Shown here in pieces: positions 27,477 through 36,384 of a stretch of DNA of 39,882 nt. Under the pieces are notes generated by a model. It saw nothing but the letters and a program-made list of their open reading frames with translations, made no database searches and had not been told where the DNA came from. Each line of letters opens with the position of its first letter. The first letter of the stretch is position 1. The DNA comes from Desulfobacter curvatus DSM 3379 (lineage in GTDB: Bacteria > Desulfobacterota > Desulfobacteria > Desulfobacterales > Desulfobacteraceae), in assembly GCF_000373985.1 (NCBI RefSeq), contig NZ_KB893083.1:1-39882 (forward strand), given 5' to 3'. A program made the position numbers and the translations under genes.

Positions 27477-30400
27477 ATGGATGACTCTAATCCTGGATTT
27501 GATCGTCAAACCTTTGATGATTACTGGAAAAACCTTGATGAACAGCAGCGCAAAGATTTGGTCCTTCGGGCACCAAAGTTCTCTGTTTATCTTGGCCTTT
27601 TGCCGATTTTAAGCAGTGTTTTTTCAACCCATTACCCTCTAAGAGAAGCGGCGAAAAAAAGTTTGATCGAGATGACTTTTATCATTCGGAAGAATGTTGA
27701 AACACCGCTGGAAAATAAATCGGCAAAACAGGCCGAAGCCGAAGCCTTTCAGGGGGCAGCGCTGATCTACCGCAAGATTTTTATGCAAATGGCATTTTCA
27801 GATAAAATTGCCCTCATCCAGGCGCTTATGAATATAGGTAATGTCGGTGCTTTTTTTGCCTTCAAGGCTGTTTACCTGGAACGGGTGTCGCAGGACGTGA
27901 TAAAAAATTGTGTCAAGAATCTGGATGACCGGCTTCGTTTGATTTTTGCCGACCAATATCTGCAGGCAGGCCCTGCCATCCGTCTGCGTTTTGCCGGCCT
28001 GTTTCGCTATGTGCTTGCCGGGGTTAAGCAGCGCCAGGCCGTCACCTGGTACTATGCCGGTCTGTTTGACCGGGGGCGGGATGTTGACCCTTATTTGCAT
28101 AATATTGACGCCTCGTTGAGAAACCCTTCTCTCATAGAAGAAAACGAGCTGTTGTCCCAGAAACCCCAAGACAGGATTGCAGGCCTTAAAGCCATTTCAA
28201 TGATGCGCTCAAAAGTGCCTTTACGCATTTTTAAAAAAGCGTTGACCCAAGAAACCGTAAAAAAGGTCAGGATGGCCGTATACGGTTTGATTGAAAATTC
28301 ATCCTTCGGGCAGTACCCGGAGCTGTTCGAGCCTGTGCTTCAGCGGTTTCAAAATGCCAAGACCAACGAGGCCGTCAGTGCTTTCAGAGCCCTTGTTGTG
28401 ACCGGCAGATACCCCTTTCACAAGGTAATGGAGATGGTTCGAGACACGTATCCTTCCATTATCCCCATCATCCATATGGAAATTTCGGCGTTGTCCAGAC
28501 TCGCATTTTTTGCGCTCCAGGACATTGCGCTGCACAAGGATGCCTATCAGGGTGCAAATTATGACGTCAATCTGGCATGTATTTTCGGTATGATCAAAAA
28601 ACGTCCGGAAAGGGTAGTCAGGATTTTAAAGGAGAACATCGACATTTGCGGCTCGGACCGGACCAGGAAAGAAGTGGACAGGCTCATGGCAAAAACCCAG
28701 AACCTGCTGCTCAAGGAACGCAAAAGCATTGCCGCCCCTTTTAAGAAGCTCCAGACGGAAATGCCTGAGAAAAAATCTGTGGCCGCTTTTTTCAAGTTCG
28801 TGCTCAAGGATCCGGTCCAAAAGAAATTGGATGATTTAAAGCAACGGATTGTTCCCCAGGACCTGGGTCTCCAGAAAGCGGTTATCCGGGACCTGGATCT
28901 GTCCGGGATGGATTTTACCCGGTCCATACTTAATCTGACCCAGTCACAGATTATTGATACGTCGATGGCAGGTGTTCATGTGTCAGGCGCTATATGCCGA
29001 AATACCCTGTTTTACAATATGAATCTGGATGAGGCTGTGTTTGATCTGACCTGCTTTGATGATGCCGTTTTTGTCAATGTGTCTGGCCAAAATGCAAAAT
29101 TCAGTCAGTGCAGTTTTCAAAACGCCTCTTTTTATAATTGTAATTTAAACGGGGCAGATATGAGCGATGGGCTGTTCGTTGAGGCCGTCATCGCAAAATC
29201 CTCTTTTAGCGAAGCTGATTTGACCTGTGCTGTTTTTGCACATGCGCGGCTATCCGGTCTCTCTTTTGCCAATACCTGGCTTCACATGGCCGATTTCACC
29301 AATGCGAGGGCCAGGTTTTGCCGGTTTGCATCCCATGCAGCCATGGACCTGCGTACCCGGGATCTGAATTATAATGCCAGGGGATACCAACTCAGCTTCA
29401 ATGACCTGCCAAGAATAGATCCCAGGGTGGCCAATGAAATCAACATGCTCATTTTTTGTGAGTTTATTCATTATGGACAGGCAAAATTTCTTAAACAGAA
29501 TAAATTGAGTCTGCTGGCGGCCTTTGATATTTTCAAGCCGGAGCAGGCCGACTTTTTTCAACTTCTGCCTTTATTGCTCCATGAAAATATTGCAATGCCG
29601 GAAACCAGCAAGATTCCGTCGTCCACACCTTGTGGCGTAGCGGATTATCTGCCGTCAAGGGAGACTGAGCGGGTTGGGCGGCGATATCTGGGAGGTGCCA
29701 ATGTTATCGTGCGTCGGCATCCGGAGCCTTGCATCCTTGCAATATATTCCATGGGAAGTGTTGGGTCGGTTGCCCAGACTGCGGAGTCCGACATTGATTA
29801 TTGGGTTTGTATAGATGAAAAGCGGTTGGGCCGCCAGGCAACCGATCTTTTGCGCCGGAAATTTGATGCCCTGGAACGAATGGCTCTGGAGCGGTTTAAA
29901 ATTCAGGTCACCTTTTTTCTTGTGGATATTTTTAAGGCCCGTGATAATGATTTTGGCGGCTCATCCCAGGAAAGTTCCGGCTCTGCCCAGGCCCGGTTGC
30001 TTAAAGAGGAGTTTTACCGGACCATGATCCATGTGGCAGGCAGACTGCCCTTGTGGACGGCACTTCCCACCAGCATCAGCATCAATTACTATAATCTGAT
30101 TTTTGACTGCATTAATCGTTTGCCCGGTACTAAACGGTATATTGATTTGGGTGATATCCATGCCGTACCCCGTAATGAATATTTTGGCGCGTCCATCTGG
30201 CAGATGTTTAAGTGGCTGAAAAGCCCTTTTAAATCAGTTATTAAGATGGCCCTGTTGGAAAAATACATAAATACCTATGGCCGGGAACCCATGCTGTGCA
30301 ATGAGTATAAGAATGAATGGATGAATTCAGGGGCCCATCTGAAACCGGGACAGAACGATTCTTATATTATTTTGCTCAATACCATGATTCAGTTCTATAT

Positions 30401-31343
30401 GAATTCGGGGGACACTCGCTCCATCAAGCTTTTGTTAACCTGTTTTTTTCTCAAGCTGGGGATCACAAAACAATCGGAGCTGGATTTCAGTGTTTTTGGT
30501 CTGCGACGCATCCTCTTAGAGCGGTGCCTGGGAGAGTGGGGATGGACCCAGGAAAAGGTGTTTGAGATCGGTCGGTTCAGATCCTGGCCTTATACCGCCA
30601 TTCACCGCCTTTCCTTGACCATTGAACAGTATATGATAACACGGTACACGGACCTTAAAAGCCGGTTTCGGGATGATTCGGAACTGGCGATTTCCGAGCA
30701 GGATCGTATGGTCCTTGAGCGCAAGGTGGATATTCAGTTCCAGGACAAGCCGGGTAAGATTAAAAAATTGCTTCTGATTTCAAGCGGGGATCGTCATTTT
30801 TCAAGGCTTTATCTAAGATACCTGGCTCCGTCCGGGAAAAAATACGGTCCGTGGGAATTGATCCATAAACCATCGATCCAGACCGGGATGGATGAAGAAT
30901 CCATCCTCACGGCAAATTCCGTGGAAGAAATCGGGGCCTGGTTGATTCACAATCATCTTTATACGGACCACACTTTTTTGACCATGGCCCCTAATCCTAC
31001 GGAAGTCTCCCACGACAGCATTGAAAAACTTTACAGGGGCATGCATGATTTTTTTACCCCGGAATTAGCAAAGGCGGTTAGTTTTGATGCATTGAGAGAG
31101 AAGCCCTTCATTACACGTTTATTTGTTTCCGTCAATTTCTATGCGGAAAGACCCAGTGGTAGAATTTCAGATTTTACACTGGTTTACTTAAATTCCTGGG
31201 AAGAGATGTTTCTGCGCGCCGCAAGACTTAAAACGCCTGTGGCGGATATTGAACCGGTTAAAAAATATATCTGCAAAGAGCTTGGTTTAAAACAGTTACC
31301 CGACAATACCGTTTTTCATGTCCCAAGAAGGGGGCTTCAATGA
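27477..31343 (+). CDS. class I adenylate cyclase with helical-repeat and pentapeptide-repeat N-terminus
   Basis: This 1288-residue protein makes cAMP from ATP, judging by its C-terminal half. That half follows enterobacterial CyaA closely: YSMGSVGSVAQTAESDIDYW carries the nucleotidyltransferase signature Gly760-Ser761 with Asp772 and Asp774, then VTFFLVDIFKARDNDFGG, RLLKEEFYRTMIHVAGRLPL and NEYFGASIWQMFKWLKSPFK. Residues 1 to about 440 are helical and look like HEAT-type repeats (LRIFKKALTQETVKKVRMAV). Residues about 474-618 are pentapeptide repeats (A(D/N)LSF pattern, for example NASFYNCNLNGADMSDGLF). E. coli CyaA is 848 residues with the catalytic part first, so here the order is different: regulatory-looking repeats precede the catalytic part. 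The start ATG (27477) has only a poor ribosome binding site. Confidence 0.88.
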   Translation: MDDSNPGFDRQTFDDYWKNLDEQQRKDLVLRAPKFSVYLGLLPILSSVFSTHYPLREAAKKSLIEMTFIIRKNVETPLENKSAKQAEAEAFQGAALIYRKIFMQMAFSDKIALIQALMNIGNVGAFFAFKAVYLERVSQDVIKNCVKNLDDRLRLIFADQYLQAGPAIRLRFAGLFRYVLAGVKQRQAVTWYYAGLFDRGRDVDPYLHNIDASLRNPSLIEENELLSQKPQDRIAGLKAISMMRSKVPLRIFKKALTQETVKKVRMAVYGLIENSSFGQYPELFEPVLQRFQNAKTNEAVSAFRALVVTGRYPFHKVMEMVRDTYPSIIPIIHMEISALSRLAFFALQDIALHKDAYQGANYDVNLACIFGMIKKRPERVVRILKENIDICGSDRTRKEVDRLMAKTQNLLLKERKSIAAPFKKLQTEMPEKKSVAAFFKFVLKDPVQKKLDDLKQRIVPQDLGLQKAVIRDLDLSGMDFTRSILNLTQSQIIDTSMAGVHVSGAICRNTLFYNMNLDEAVFDLTCFDDAVFVNVSGQNAKFSQCSFQNASFYNCNLNGADMSDGLFVEAVIAKSSFSEADLTCAVFAHARLSGLSFANTWLHMADFTNARARFCRFASHAAMDLRTRDLNYNARGYQLSFNDLPRIDPRVANEINMLIFCEFIHYGQAKFLKQNKLSLLAAFDIFKPEQADFFQLLPLLLHENIAMPETSKIPSSTPCGVADYLPSRETERVGRRYLGGANVIVRRHPEPCILAIYSMGSVGSVAQTAESDIDYWVCIDEKRLGRQATDLLRRKFDALERMALERFKIQVTFFLVDIFKARDNDFGGSSQESSGSAQARLLKEEFYRTMIHVAGRLPLWTALPTSISINYYNLIFDCINRLPGTKRYIDLGDIHAVPRNEYFGASIWQMFKWLKSPFKSVIKMALLEKYINTYGREPMLCNEYKNEWMNSGAHLKPGQNDSYIILLNTMIQFYMNSGDTRSIKLLLTCFFLKLGITKQSELDFSVFGLRRILLERCLGEWGWTQEKVFEIGRFRSWPYTAIHRLSLTIEQYMITRYTDLKSRFRDDSELAISEQDRMVLERKVDIQFQDKPGKIKKLLLISSGDRHFSRLYLRYLAPSGKKYGPWELIHKPSIQTGMDEESILTANSVEEIGAWLIHNHLYTDHTFLTMAPNPTEVSHDSIEKLYRGMHDFFTPELAKAVSFDALREKPFITRLFVSVNFYAERPSGRISDFTLVYLNSWEEMFLRAARLKTPVADIEPVKKYICKELGLKQLPDNTVFHVPRRGLQ

Positions 31344-31360
31344 TGGTGTTACTTTTTTCA

Positions 31361-32032
31361 TCAAGTTTTGTTATAAAAGTTATCTACTATTTTAAGGGCC
31401 TGTTCCGGGGTATCAACTAATGAAAACAGATTCATATCTTCGAGCGAGATTAATTCGTTTCCGGCAAGTGATTTTTTGATCCAATCCAGAAGTCCGGCCC
31501 AGAATTCCTTGTTCATTAAAATGACGGGCATTTTCCGGATACGCTGGGTTTGTACCAGTGTCAGGGTCTCAAACATTTCATCCATAGTGCCGAGACCTCC
31601 CGGCATGATGATATAGGCTTGGGCGTATTTTACAAACATGACCTTGCGGATAAAAAAGTAATGAAAGTCCAAAGACCGGGTCATATAGTCATTACCCTTT
31701 TCTTCGAAGGGCAGGGCGATTCTTAACCCTACGGACTCCCCGTTCTGCTCTGATGCGCCCAGGTTTGCCGCTTCCATTATACCCCGACCGCCACCTGTAA
31801 TGACCGCATAGCCGCCGGCTGCAAAACAGGCTGCCGTCTTTCTTGCAGTTTCATAATCAGGATGCCCTTTGGCTGTTCTTGCGGAACCGAAAATAGATAC
31901 GGCAGGTCCCAGGTCGTGAAGTCCGTCTATCCCTTCAACAAATTCGCCCATAATTTTAAACAGACGCCATGACTCACCGGACTTGAAATCATCAATGGGA
32001 TACTGGATGGTCTTGGATGTGCTCATGTTCAA
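31361..32032 (-). CDS. LOG-family nucleoside 5'-monophosphate phosphoribohydrolase
   Basis: A 223-residue Rossmann protein of the LOG/TIGR00730 family, often mis-annotated as lysine decarboxylase. The two signatures are ITGGGRGIMEAAN (GGGxGxM type) and PGGLGTMDEMFETLT (PGGxGTxxE). Members hydrolyse nucleoside monophosphates to base plus ribose 5-phosphate and make cytokinins in plants. The opening SVFGSARTAKGHPDYETAR element (here VSIFGSART) is the nucleotide loop. It converges with the cyclase gene (17 nt apart) and diverges from ptsH. Confidence 0.9.
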   Translation of the reverse strand: MNMSTSKTIQYPIDDFKSGESWRLFKIMGEFVEGIDGLHDLGPAVSIFGSARTAKGHPDYETARKTAACFAAGGYAVITGGGRGIMEAANLGASEQNGESVGLRIALPFEEKGNDYMTRSLDFHYFFIRKVMFVKYAQAYIIMPGGLGTMDEMFETLTLVQTQRIRKMPVILMNKEFWAGLLDWIKKSLAGNELISLEDMNLFSLVDTPEQALKIVDNFYNKT

Positions 32033-32200
32033 CTCCTCTTGGAACGGTTCCGGCTACAGGTTCAGGTCAGTCAACCCAACTGGCTAAAATAGATTAAATG
32101 TGGTATATACTATCCAATTCGTTATAATGGATCAAGTGGGTCTGTTAACACTTTCAATCTATTGTTTTTTTGATGACATAAAAAGAAAAAATCATTTGGA

Positions 32201-32503
32201 ATGGCTATAAACTTGGATTCTCAATATTCAGTATTTCGGCAGGCAACTGTTGTCAATGCCCTAGGAATGCACGCGCGGCCTGCGGCAGTAATTGCCGGAA
32301 TGGCCCAGGACGCCCATGGCGGCATCTGGTTATCAAATGGAAAGAGCATTGTGGATGCCGCAAGTATTATCGAAATTTTATCCCTGTGTGCGGTTACAGG
32401 AACAAAGGTGTCCATTTTTACGGAAAAAGAAGAAGATACTGCCTTGGCAGATAAAATTAAAGATTTCTTTGATATCGGATTTGGGGAAAATGAAAATGAA
32501 TAG
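32201..32503 (+). CDS. ptsH: phosphocarrier protein HPr
   Basis: A 100-residue HPr. The phosphorylated histidine is His24 in ALGMHARPAAVIAGMAQ. Ser55 in AASIIEILSL is 31 residues later, the same spacing as the His15-Ser46 pair of Bacillus HPr, so kinase control by HprK is possible, but no hprK is in the window. Ten extra residues precede the usual N-terminus. Its last codons overlap the start of the EI gene. No EII permease gene is nearby. Confidence 0.94.
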   Translation: MAINLDSQYSVFRQATVVNALGMHARPAAVIAGMAQDAHGGIWLSNGKSIVDAASIIEILSLCAVTGTKVSIFTEKEEDTALADKIKDFFDIGFGENENE

Positions 32504-34265
32504 GACCGTCACGGATCAAATCGTTCTCAGAGGTATCAGCGGCTCTCCCGGTATCTGTATTGGAAAGGCTTATCTTGTTGACCGGGAGGGTGTTAATCTC
32601 ATTAAACGCTATCCTGTAAGCCCGGATATGGTTGCCAATGAAATAGACCGGTTTAAGAATGCAGTGGAGAAAGCCAAAAAAGACCATGCCAGGGCTATTG
32701 AATCTCTTGGGGATGATTTAAGTGAGAATCTGAATATTCTTGAAACCCATATGGTTTTGTTCAAAGATAAGATGCTTTACGGAAAAACCATTGATACCAT
32801 TACCACCGATCATGTCAATGCGGAGTGGGCGCTTCGCAGGGTGTCCAGGCGTATCAGTCGGATGTTTGATCAAATCAATGATCCGTACCTTCGGGCCAGG
32901 GGCAATGATATTATTCAGGTTTCAGATAAGATAATGCATTATCTGGTGGGTGAGGCCGATCTTCGGATCAGTGAAATCAACAAACGGGTCATCATTGTTG
33001 CCCATGACCTTTCTCCTGCAGATACCAGCCAAATTCAGCTTGAGCATATCAAGGGATTTGTAACGGACAGGGGAGGGAAGGACTCCCATACAAGTATCGT
33101 GGCAAAATCCCTTAAAATTCCGTCGGTTCTGGGACTCGGCAATGCCACGGCAAATATAAATAATGACGCGATCCTCATCGTAGACGGTTCCGCCGGGATT
33201 CTTATCATTAATCCGGATGAAGATACCCTGTTCCGTTATGAAGAAAAGATGGCACGGTTTGAAGCCTACCGGGCCGACATAGAACGGGAGAGCCATCTGC
33301 CCGCAATTACTGCCGACGGGATTCCCATTAACCTTCTTGCCAATATAGAGCTTGTGGAAGAGGTGGTGTCTGCCAAGGACAATAAGGCGGCCGGTATCGG
33401 ACTGTTCAGAACGGAATTTCTATGTCTGGATTTAAACCGGTTCCCCACCGAGGACCAAATGCTTCAAAAATACAAGGAACTTGCGGAACTTATGCATCCG
33501 GCCCCGGTGACCATCCGGACCCTGGATATCAATGGAGATAAATTTAATCCATATATTGATCCGGTTGAAGAAGCCAATCCCGCATTAGGTTTGAGAGCCG
33601 TCAGATTTTGCTTGGAAAATGAAGATATTTTCATCACCCAAATCAAAGCCATTCTACGGGCTGCCGCGTTTGGTAATATCAATCTTCTGATTCCTATGAT
33701 TTCCTGCGTTGAGGAAATTATTGGCGTAAAGTCATGTATTGACAAGGCCATTATTGAACTTGAGTCCGAAGAGAGAATATTTAATAAGGATATTCCGTTG
33801 GGAATCATGATAGAGGTGCCTTCCGCGGTGATGATGGCCCGGGAACTTGCCGGGCACGTTGATTTTTTTAGTATCGGTACCAATGATTTGATTCAGTATT
33901 CCATGGCCATTGACCGGCGAAATCGGAGGGTGGCGCATCTTTACCAGGCATTAAACCCTGCAGTGCTGAAAATGATCCGGCTGATCGTGGATGCGGCAAC
34001 CGAAAACAATATTGAACTGTTTATGTGCGGTGAGATGGCAGGTGATGCCATTAATATCCCTGTGCTTCTTGGTTTGGGGCTGACCAATCTGTCCATGAAC
34101 GCCGGTGCTATCCCTGTTATCAAAAAAATGATCCGGTCCATGGATGTGTCAAAAGCGCGGAAAGATGTCCAAACGATTCTTCAATTTCAAACGGTTCAGG
34201 AAATTGTCGATTATATCCAAAAGGAATACAGGGATTTTTTGCCTTACAAGGATAACGAGGAATAA
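32490..34265 (+). CDS. ptsI: phosphoenolpyruvate-protein phosphotransferase (PTS enzyme I)
   Basis: Enzyme I takes phosphate from PEP and passes it to HPr. From the ATG at 32490 it is 591 residues long. The His domain contains RGISGSPGICIGKAYL and the active His200 in RGGKDSHTSIVAKSL. The PEP-binding TIM barrel contains GIGLFRTEFLCL, RTLDINGDKFNPY, NPALGLRAVRFCL, GIMIEVPSAVMMA, FFSIGTNDLIQYSMAIDR and the Cys-loop MCGEMAGD. Two start codons are close (32490 and 32496); GGGGA lies nearer the optimal distance from the second. Either start overlaps ptsH, so translation is coupled. No GAF domain is present, so it is ordinary EI, not PtsP. Confidence 0.95.
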   Translation: MKMNRTVTDQIVLRGISGSPGICIGKAYLVDREGVNLIKRYPVSPDMVANEIDRFKNAVEKAKKDHARAIESLGDDLSENLNILETHMVLFKDKMLYGKTIDTITTDHVNAEWALRRVSRRISRMFDQINDPYLRARGNDIIQVSDKIMHYLVGEADLRISEINKRVIIVAHDLSPADTSQIQLEHIKGFVTDRGGKDSHTSIVAKSLKIPSVLGLGNATANINNDAILIVDGSAGILIINPDEDTLFRYEEKMARFEAYRADIERESHLPAITADGIPINLLANIELVEEVVSAKDNKAAGIGLFRTEFLCLDLNRFPTEDQMLQKYKELAELMHPAPVTIRTLDINGDKFNPYIDPVEEANPALGLRAVRFCLENEDIFITQIKAILRAAAFGNINLLIPMISCVEEIIGVKSCIDKAIIELESEERIFNKDIPLGIMIEVPSAVMMARELAGHVDFFSIGTNDLIQYSMAIDRRNRRVAHLYQALNPAVLKMIRLIVDAATENNIELFMCGEMAGDAINIPVLLGLGLTNLSMNAGAIPVIKKMIRSMDVSKARKDVQTILQFQTVQEIVDYIQKEYRDFLPYKDNEE

Positions 34266-34268
34266 ACC

Positions 34269-34730
34269 ATGAACGCAAAATACACAAAACTGATCGCCAC
34301 CAATAAAAAAGCCCGGCATAATTACCACATTGATGATGAATATGAAGCCGGTATTGTGCTGGTGGGCTCGGAAGTTAAAGCGATCAGAGAGGGCAGGGTC
34401 AGTTTCAAGGACTCTTACGCAGATATTAAGCGCGGAGAAGTTTTTTTGCGCCAGCTTCACATTTCTCCTTATACCTTTGCATATAATGCCAATCATGACG
34501 CCATGCGCACCCGGAAACTTTTGTTGCACAGTCATGAAATTAAAAAACTTGTGGGAAAAATAAAGGAACAAGGATATACCCTGGTACCGTTAAAAATTTA
34601 TTTTAAAAATGATAAAATAAAGGTCCTCATAGGTCTTGGTAAGGGCAAAAAGCTTTACGACAAAAGGGAAGCTATCAAGCAGCGGGATGTTAAACGGGAT
34701 ATGGATCGTGAAAGAAAAAAATATTCTTGA
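34269..34730 (+). CDS. smpB: SsrA-binding protein SmpB
   Basis: A 153-residue partner of tmRNA, needed for trans-translation. Signatures include NKKARHNYHIDDEYEAGIVL, GSEVKAIREGRVSFKDSY and the C-terminal basic tail KLYDKREAIKQRDVKRD, which enters the ribosomal mRNA channel. It starts 3 nt after ptsI and is followed after 68 nt by ssrA, the classic smpB-ssrA pair. Confidence 0.97.
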   Translation: MNAKYTKLIATNKKARHNYHIDDEYEAGIVLVGSEVKAIREGRVSFKDSYADIKRGEVFLRQLHISPYTFAYNANHDAMRTRKLLLHSHEIKKLVGKIKEQGYTLVPLKIYFKNDKIKVLIGLGKGKKLYDKREAIKQRDVKRDMDRERKKYS

Positions 34731-34741
34731 TGATAAAATCG

Positions 34742-34769
34742 TTGACTTCAGTATTTAGGGTATTATATT
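34742..34769 (+). promoter_or_regulatory. putative sigma-70 promoter of ssrA
   Basis: TTGACT at 34742-34747 and TATATT at 34764-34769 are 16 nt apart, which would start a transcript near 34776, about 23 nt before the mature tmRNA 5' end. This is compatible with an RNase P-trimmed precursor. Confidence 0.55.
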
Positions 34770-34798
34770 AGTTAAGGTTACTTGTTCTTTTACAATTT

Positions 34799-35153
34799 GG
34801 GGGCGTAATGGTTTCGACGGAGATTTTGACGTCCAAGGTAGCATGTCGAGTGTTTGTCAACTCGTAAACTTGGCAAGCTTTAAACATAATCGCAGACGAT
34901 TATAACTACGCTGTAGCTGCTTAAGGCGGCTTCCGTCCTCCTGACATCCTTCTTGCAGATTCAGGTCAGGGCGTCGACTTTGCAAGACCGCTTTTGAAAT
35001 TTCCTGGGTTTCAAGAGTTAAATTTTTCAGGATACACCGGGTTGTATCCCTCCTGAAGGAGCCTTCCCGGCCAATTTTAAAGTTCAGGATAAGCATGTAG
35101 AAGCCTGGATTGATTGTTTTCGGACACGGGTTCAACTCCCGTCGCCTCCACCA
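34799..35153 (+). ncRNA. ssrA: tmRNA
   Basis: A 355-nt transfer-messenger RNA that rescues stalled ribosomes with SmpB. The 5' end GGGGGCG pairs with the 3' end CGCCTCC (one G-T pair), followed by A and CCA at 35151-35153. The TTTCGACGG and GGTTCAACTCCCGTCGCC elements of the tRNA-like domain are present. The resume codon is GCA at 34892, and the tag reads ADDYNYAVAA with TAA at 34922-34924. Pseudoknot stems follow. The gene is intact although an integrase-bearing island begins right after its 3' end. Confidence 0.97.
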
Positions 35154-35160
35154 AAAATAT
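35140..35160. other. probable attachment site (attL) at the ssrA 3' end
   Basis: The integrase gene starts the island beside the 3' end of ssrA, the usual attB for many tyrosine integrases. I looked for a second copy of the terminal CGTCGCCTCCACCA in the island and did not see one; the other att site should lie beyond 39882. Exact crossover bases are unknown. Confidence 0.5.
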
Positions 35161-35186
35161 CTAATTATTTCAATAAGTTAAATATT

Positions 35187-35235
35187 AAGCTTCCTCTTCT
35201 CTGGTAGAATACTGGTAGAATTGGAAGCTTTTTTT
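35187..35235 (+). terminator. intrinsic terminator downstream of ssrA
   Basis: AAGCTTCC (35187-35194) pairs perfectly with GGAAGCTT (35223-35230), and seven T bases follow (35229-35235). The 28-nt loop holds two copies of CTGGTAGAAT. It should end the tmRNA transcript and overlaps the stop codon of the convergent integrase gene. Confidence 0.7.
35201..35221 (+). repeat. tandem repeat CTGGTAGAAT x2
   Basis: Two identical 10-bp copies (35201-35210 and 35212-35221) separated by one A, lying in the loop of the ssrA terminator between the tmRNA end and the integrase. The place and spacing fit a recombinase or accessory-factor binding site in the left attachment region, but no function is shown. 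Confidence 0.55.
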
Positions 35236-36382
35236 ATTCAGAGCCACCTTCTTGCTCCATCACAATTTTTTCACCATCCATTTTAATTGGAAACGCTTTT
35301 TCAAGTCCTTTGCCATCTTGTGGTGCGGGAATATGCTTGTAATAATGTTCAATTATCATTTTGGTGTTGGTATGTCCCACCTGGTTTTGGACAAACCCTA
35401 TCCTTTCGCTGTTATCGATGGAGTTGGTTATGTATGATGACCGAGTGTCCTTACAGCTTCTTTTTTCCATGGATAATCCAGCCTTTTTCAATGTTGGCTT
35501 AAAAACATGGAGATTGACACTGTGCTGGTGAATATTGCGACCCAATTTATTCAGAAAAACAAAGTCAGATTTCCCGTAAGTATGGGTTTTTTGAAGCCTT
35601 AACGCTTCTATTGCCACAGGATGCAATTTGACGTGTCTGATGGAGCTCTTTGTTTTGGGGTCTTTATATTCGCCCCTGACAAGAGTTCTGCGAATAAAAA
35701 CTTCACCTTTTTGGAAATTAATTCTTTTCCATTTCAGGGCTGCCGCTTCACCAAATCTAACACCCGAGAAAAATAGAAACATAAACAGTGGTTTGTAATA
35801 AGAGGGCACGGTTTTGAGGAAAGTTTTAATTTCATCGAGACTTAAAGGATTTTTATCTGGCGCTGCTTCTTCAATCCTTTCCACATCCAGCATTGGGTTA
35901 TCTGTAATGAACTTGTGTCTTTTGGCGAATTTCATCACGTCTCTAAACGGGGTTAAAATATTGTTTTTTCTTTTCCCGCTACAAGTCAATTGGCAGATAA
36001 ATTTTTCAATGTCCAGGCTTGAAATAGATGAAATCGGAATGTTCCCAAACTTTGGAAGAATTATGTTGTTCATATCTTTTTTATATTCTTCCATCGTCGA
36101 TTTTGATACCTTTCCCTCTTTTATTTTTGCCCATTCCATAGCAATTTCACCAAACACCTTTTCTTGCTCATCATCAAGTGCCGGTTCTTCCCTGTCAGTT
36201 ATTTTTCCATTAACGGCGATGTCGAGAAGAAGTTCATCGCGTTTTTTTCTGGCTTCAAGGACAGATGTCGTTTCCAGGGAAAATTTGTATGGTTTCTCAA
36301 TCCCCCGCACCTTTTTCTGAAAATACCAGATGCCACTTTTGCTATCTTGATACAAATGCTTATTTAATTTTTTGTTTGCCAT
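35234..36382 (-). CDS. tyrosine integrase (ssrA-associated)
   Basis: A 382-residue site-specific recombinase with an N-terminal arm-binding domain (YQDSKSGIWYFQKKVRGIEK), a SAM-like core-binding domain (about 78-160) and a catalytic domain. The catalytic set is Arg209 in SGVRFGEA, Lys245 in DPKTKSS, Arg314 in KDTR, His337 in VGHTN and Tyr347 in EHYYKH. The usual box II histidine is Lys311 (KDTR instead of HxLR), a known but less common variant. The ATG at 36382 is chosen because GGAGG lies 9 nt upstream; a frame from 36397 would overlap the upstream HTH gene. It probably integrates and excises this island. Confidence 0.93.
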   Translation of the reverse strand: MANKKLNKHLYQDSKSGIWYFQKKVRGIEKPYKFSLETTSVLEARKKRDELLLDIAVNGKITDREEPALDDEQEKVFGEIAMEWAKIKEGKVSKSTMEEYKKDMNNIILPKFGNIPISSISSLDIEKFICQLTCSGKRKNNILTPFRDVMKFAKRHKFITDNPMLDVERIEEAAPDKNPLSLDEIKTFLKTVPSYYKPLFMFLFFSGVRFGEAAALKWKRINFQKGEVFIRRTLVRGEYKDPKTKSSIRHVKLHPVAIEALRLQKTHTYGKSDFVFLNKLGRNIHQHSVNLHVFKPTLKKAGLSMEKRSCKDTRSSYITNSIDNSERIGFVQNQVGHTNTKMIIEHYYKHIPAPQDGKGLEKAFPIKMDGEKIVMEQEGGSE

Positions 36383-36384
36383 AA

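Noticed and set aside
31344..31360. Terminator between the cyclase and LOG genes
   Set aside because: Only a 5-bp TGATG/CATCA match with a long AT loop; too weak to call.
32292..32489. Longer N-terminus for PTS enzyme I
   Set aside because: It would overlap nearly all of ptsH in another frame; EI proteins begin with the RGI(S/A)(G/A)SPG segment close to the Met at 32490.
35814..36320. A 168-codon plus-strand frame opposite the integrase
   Set aside because: It is antisense to the integrase catalytic and core-binding domains and shows no family features.
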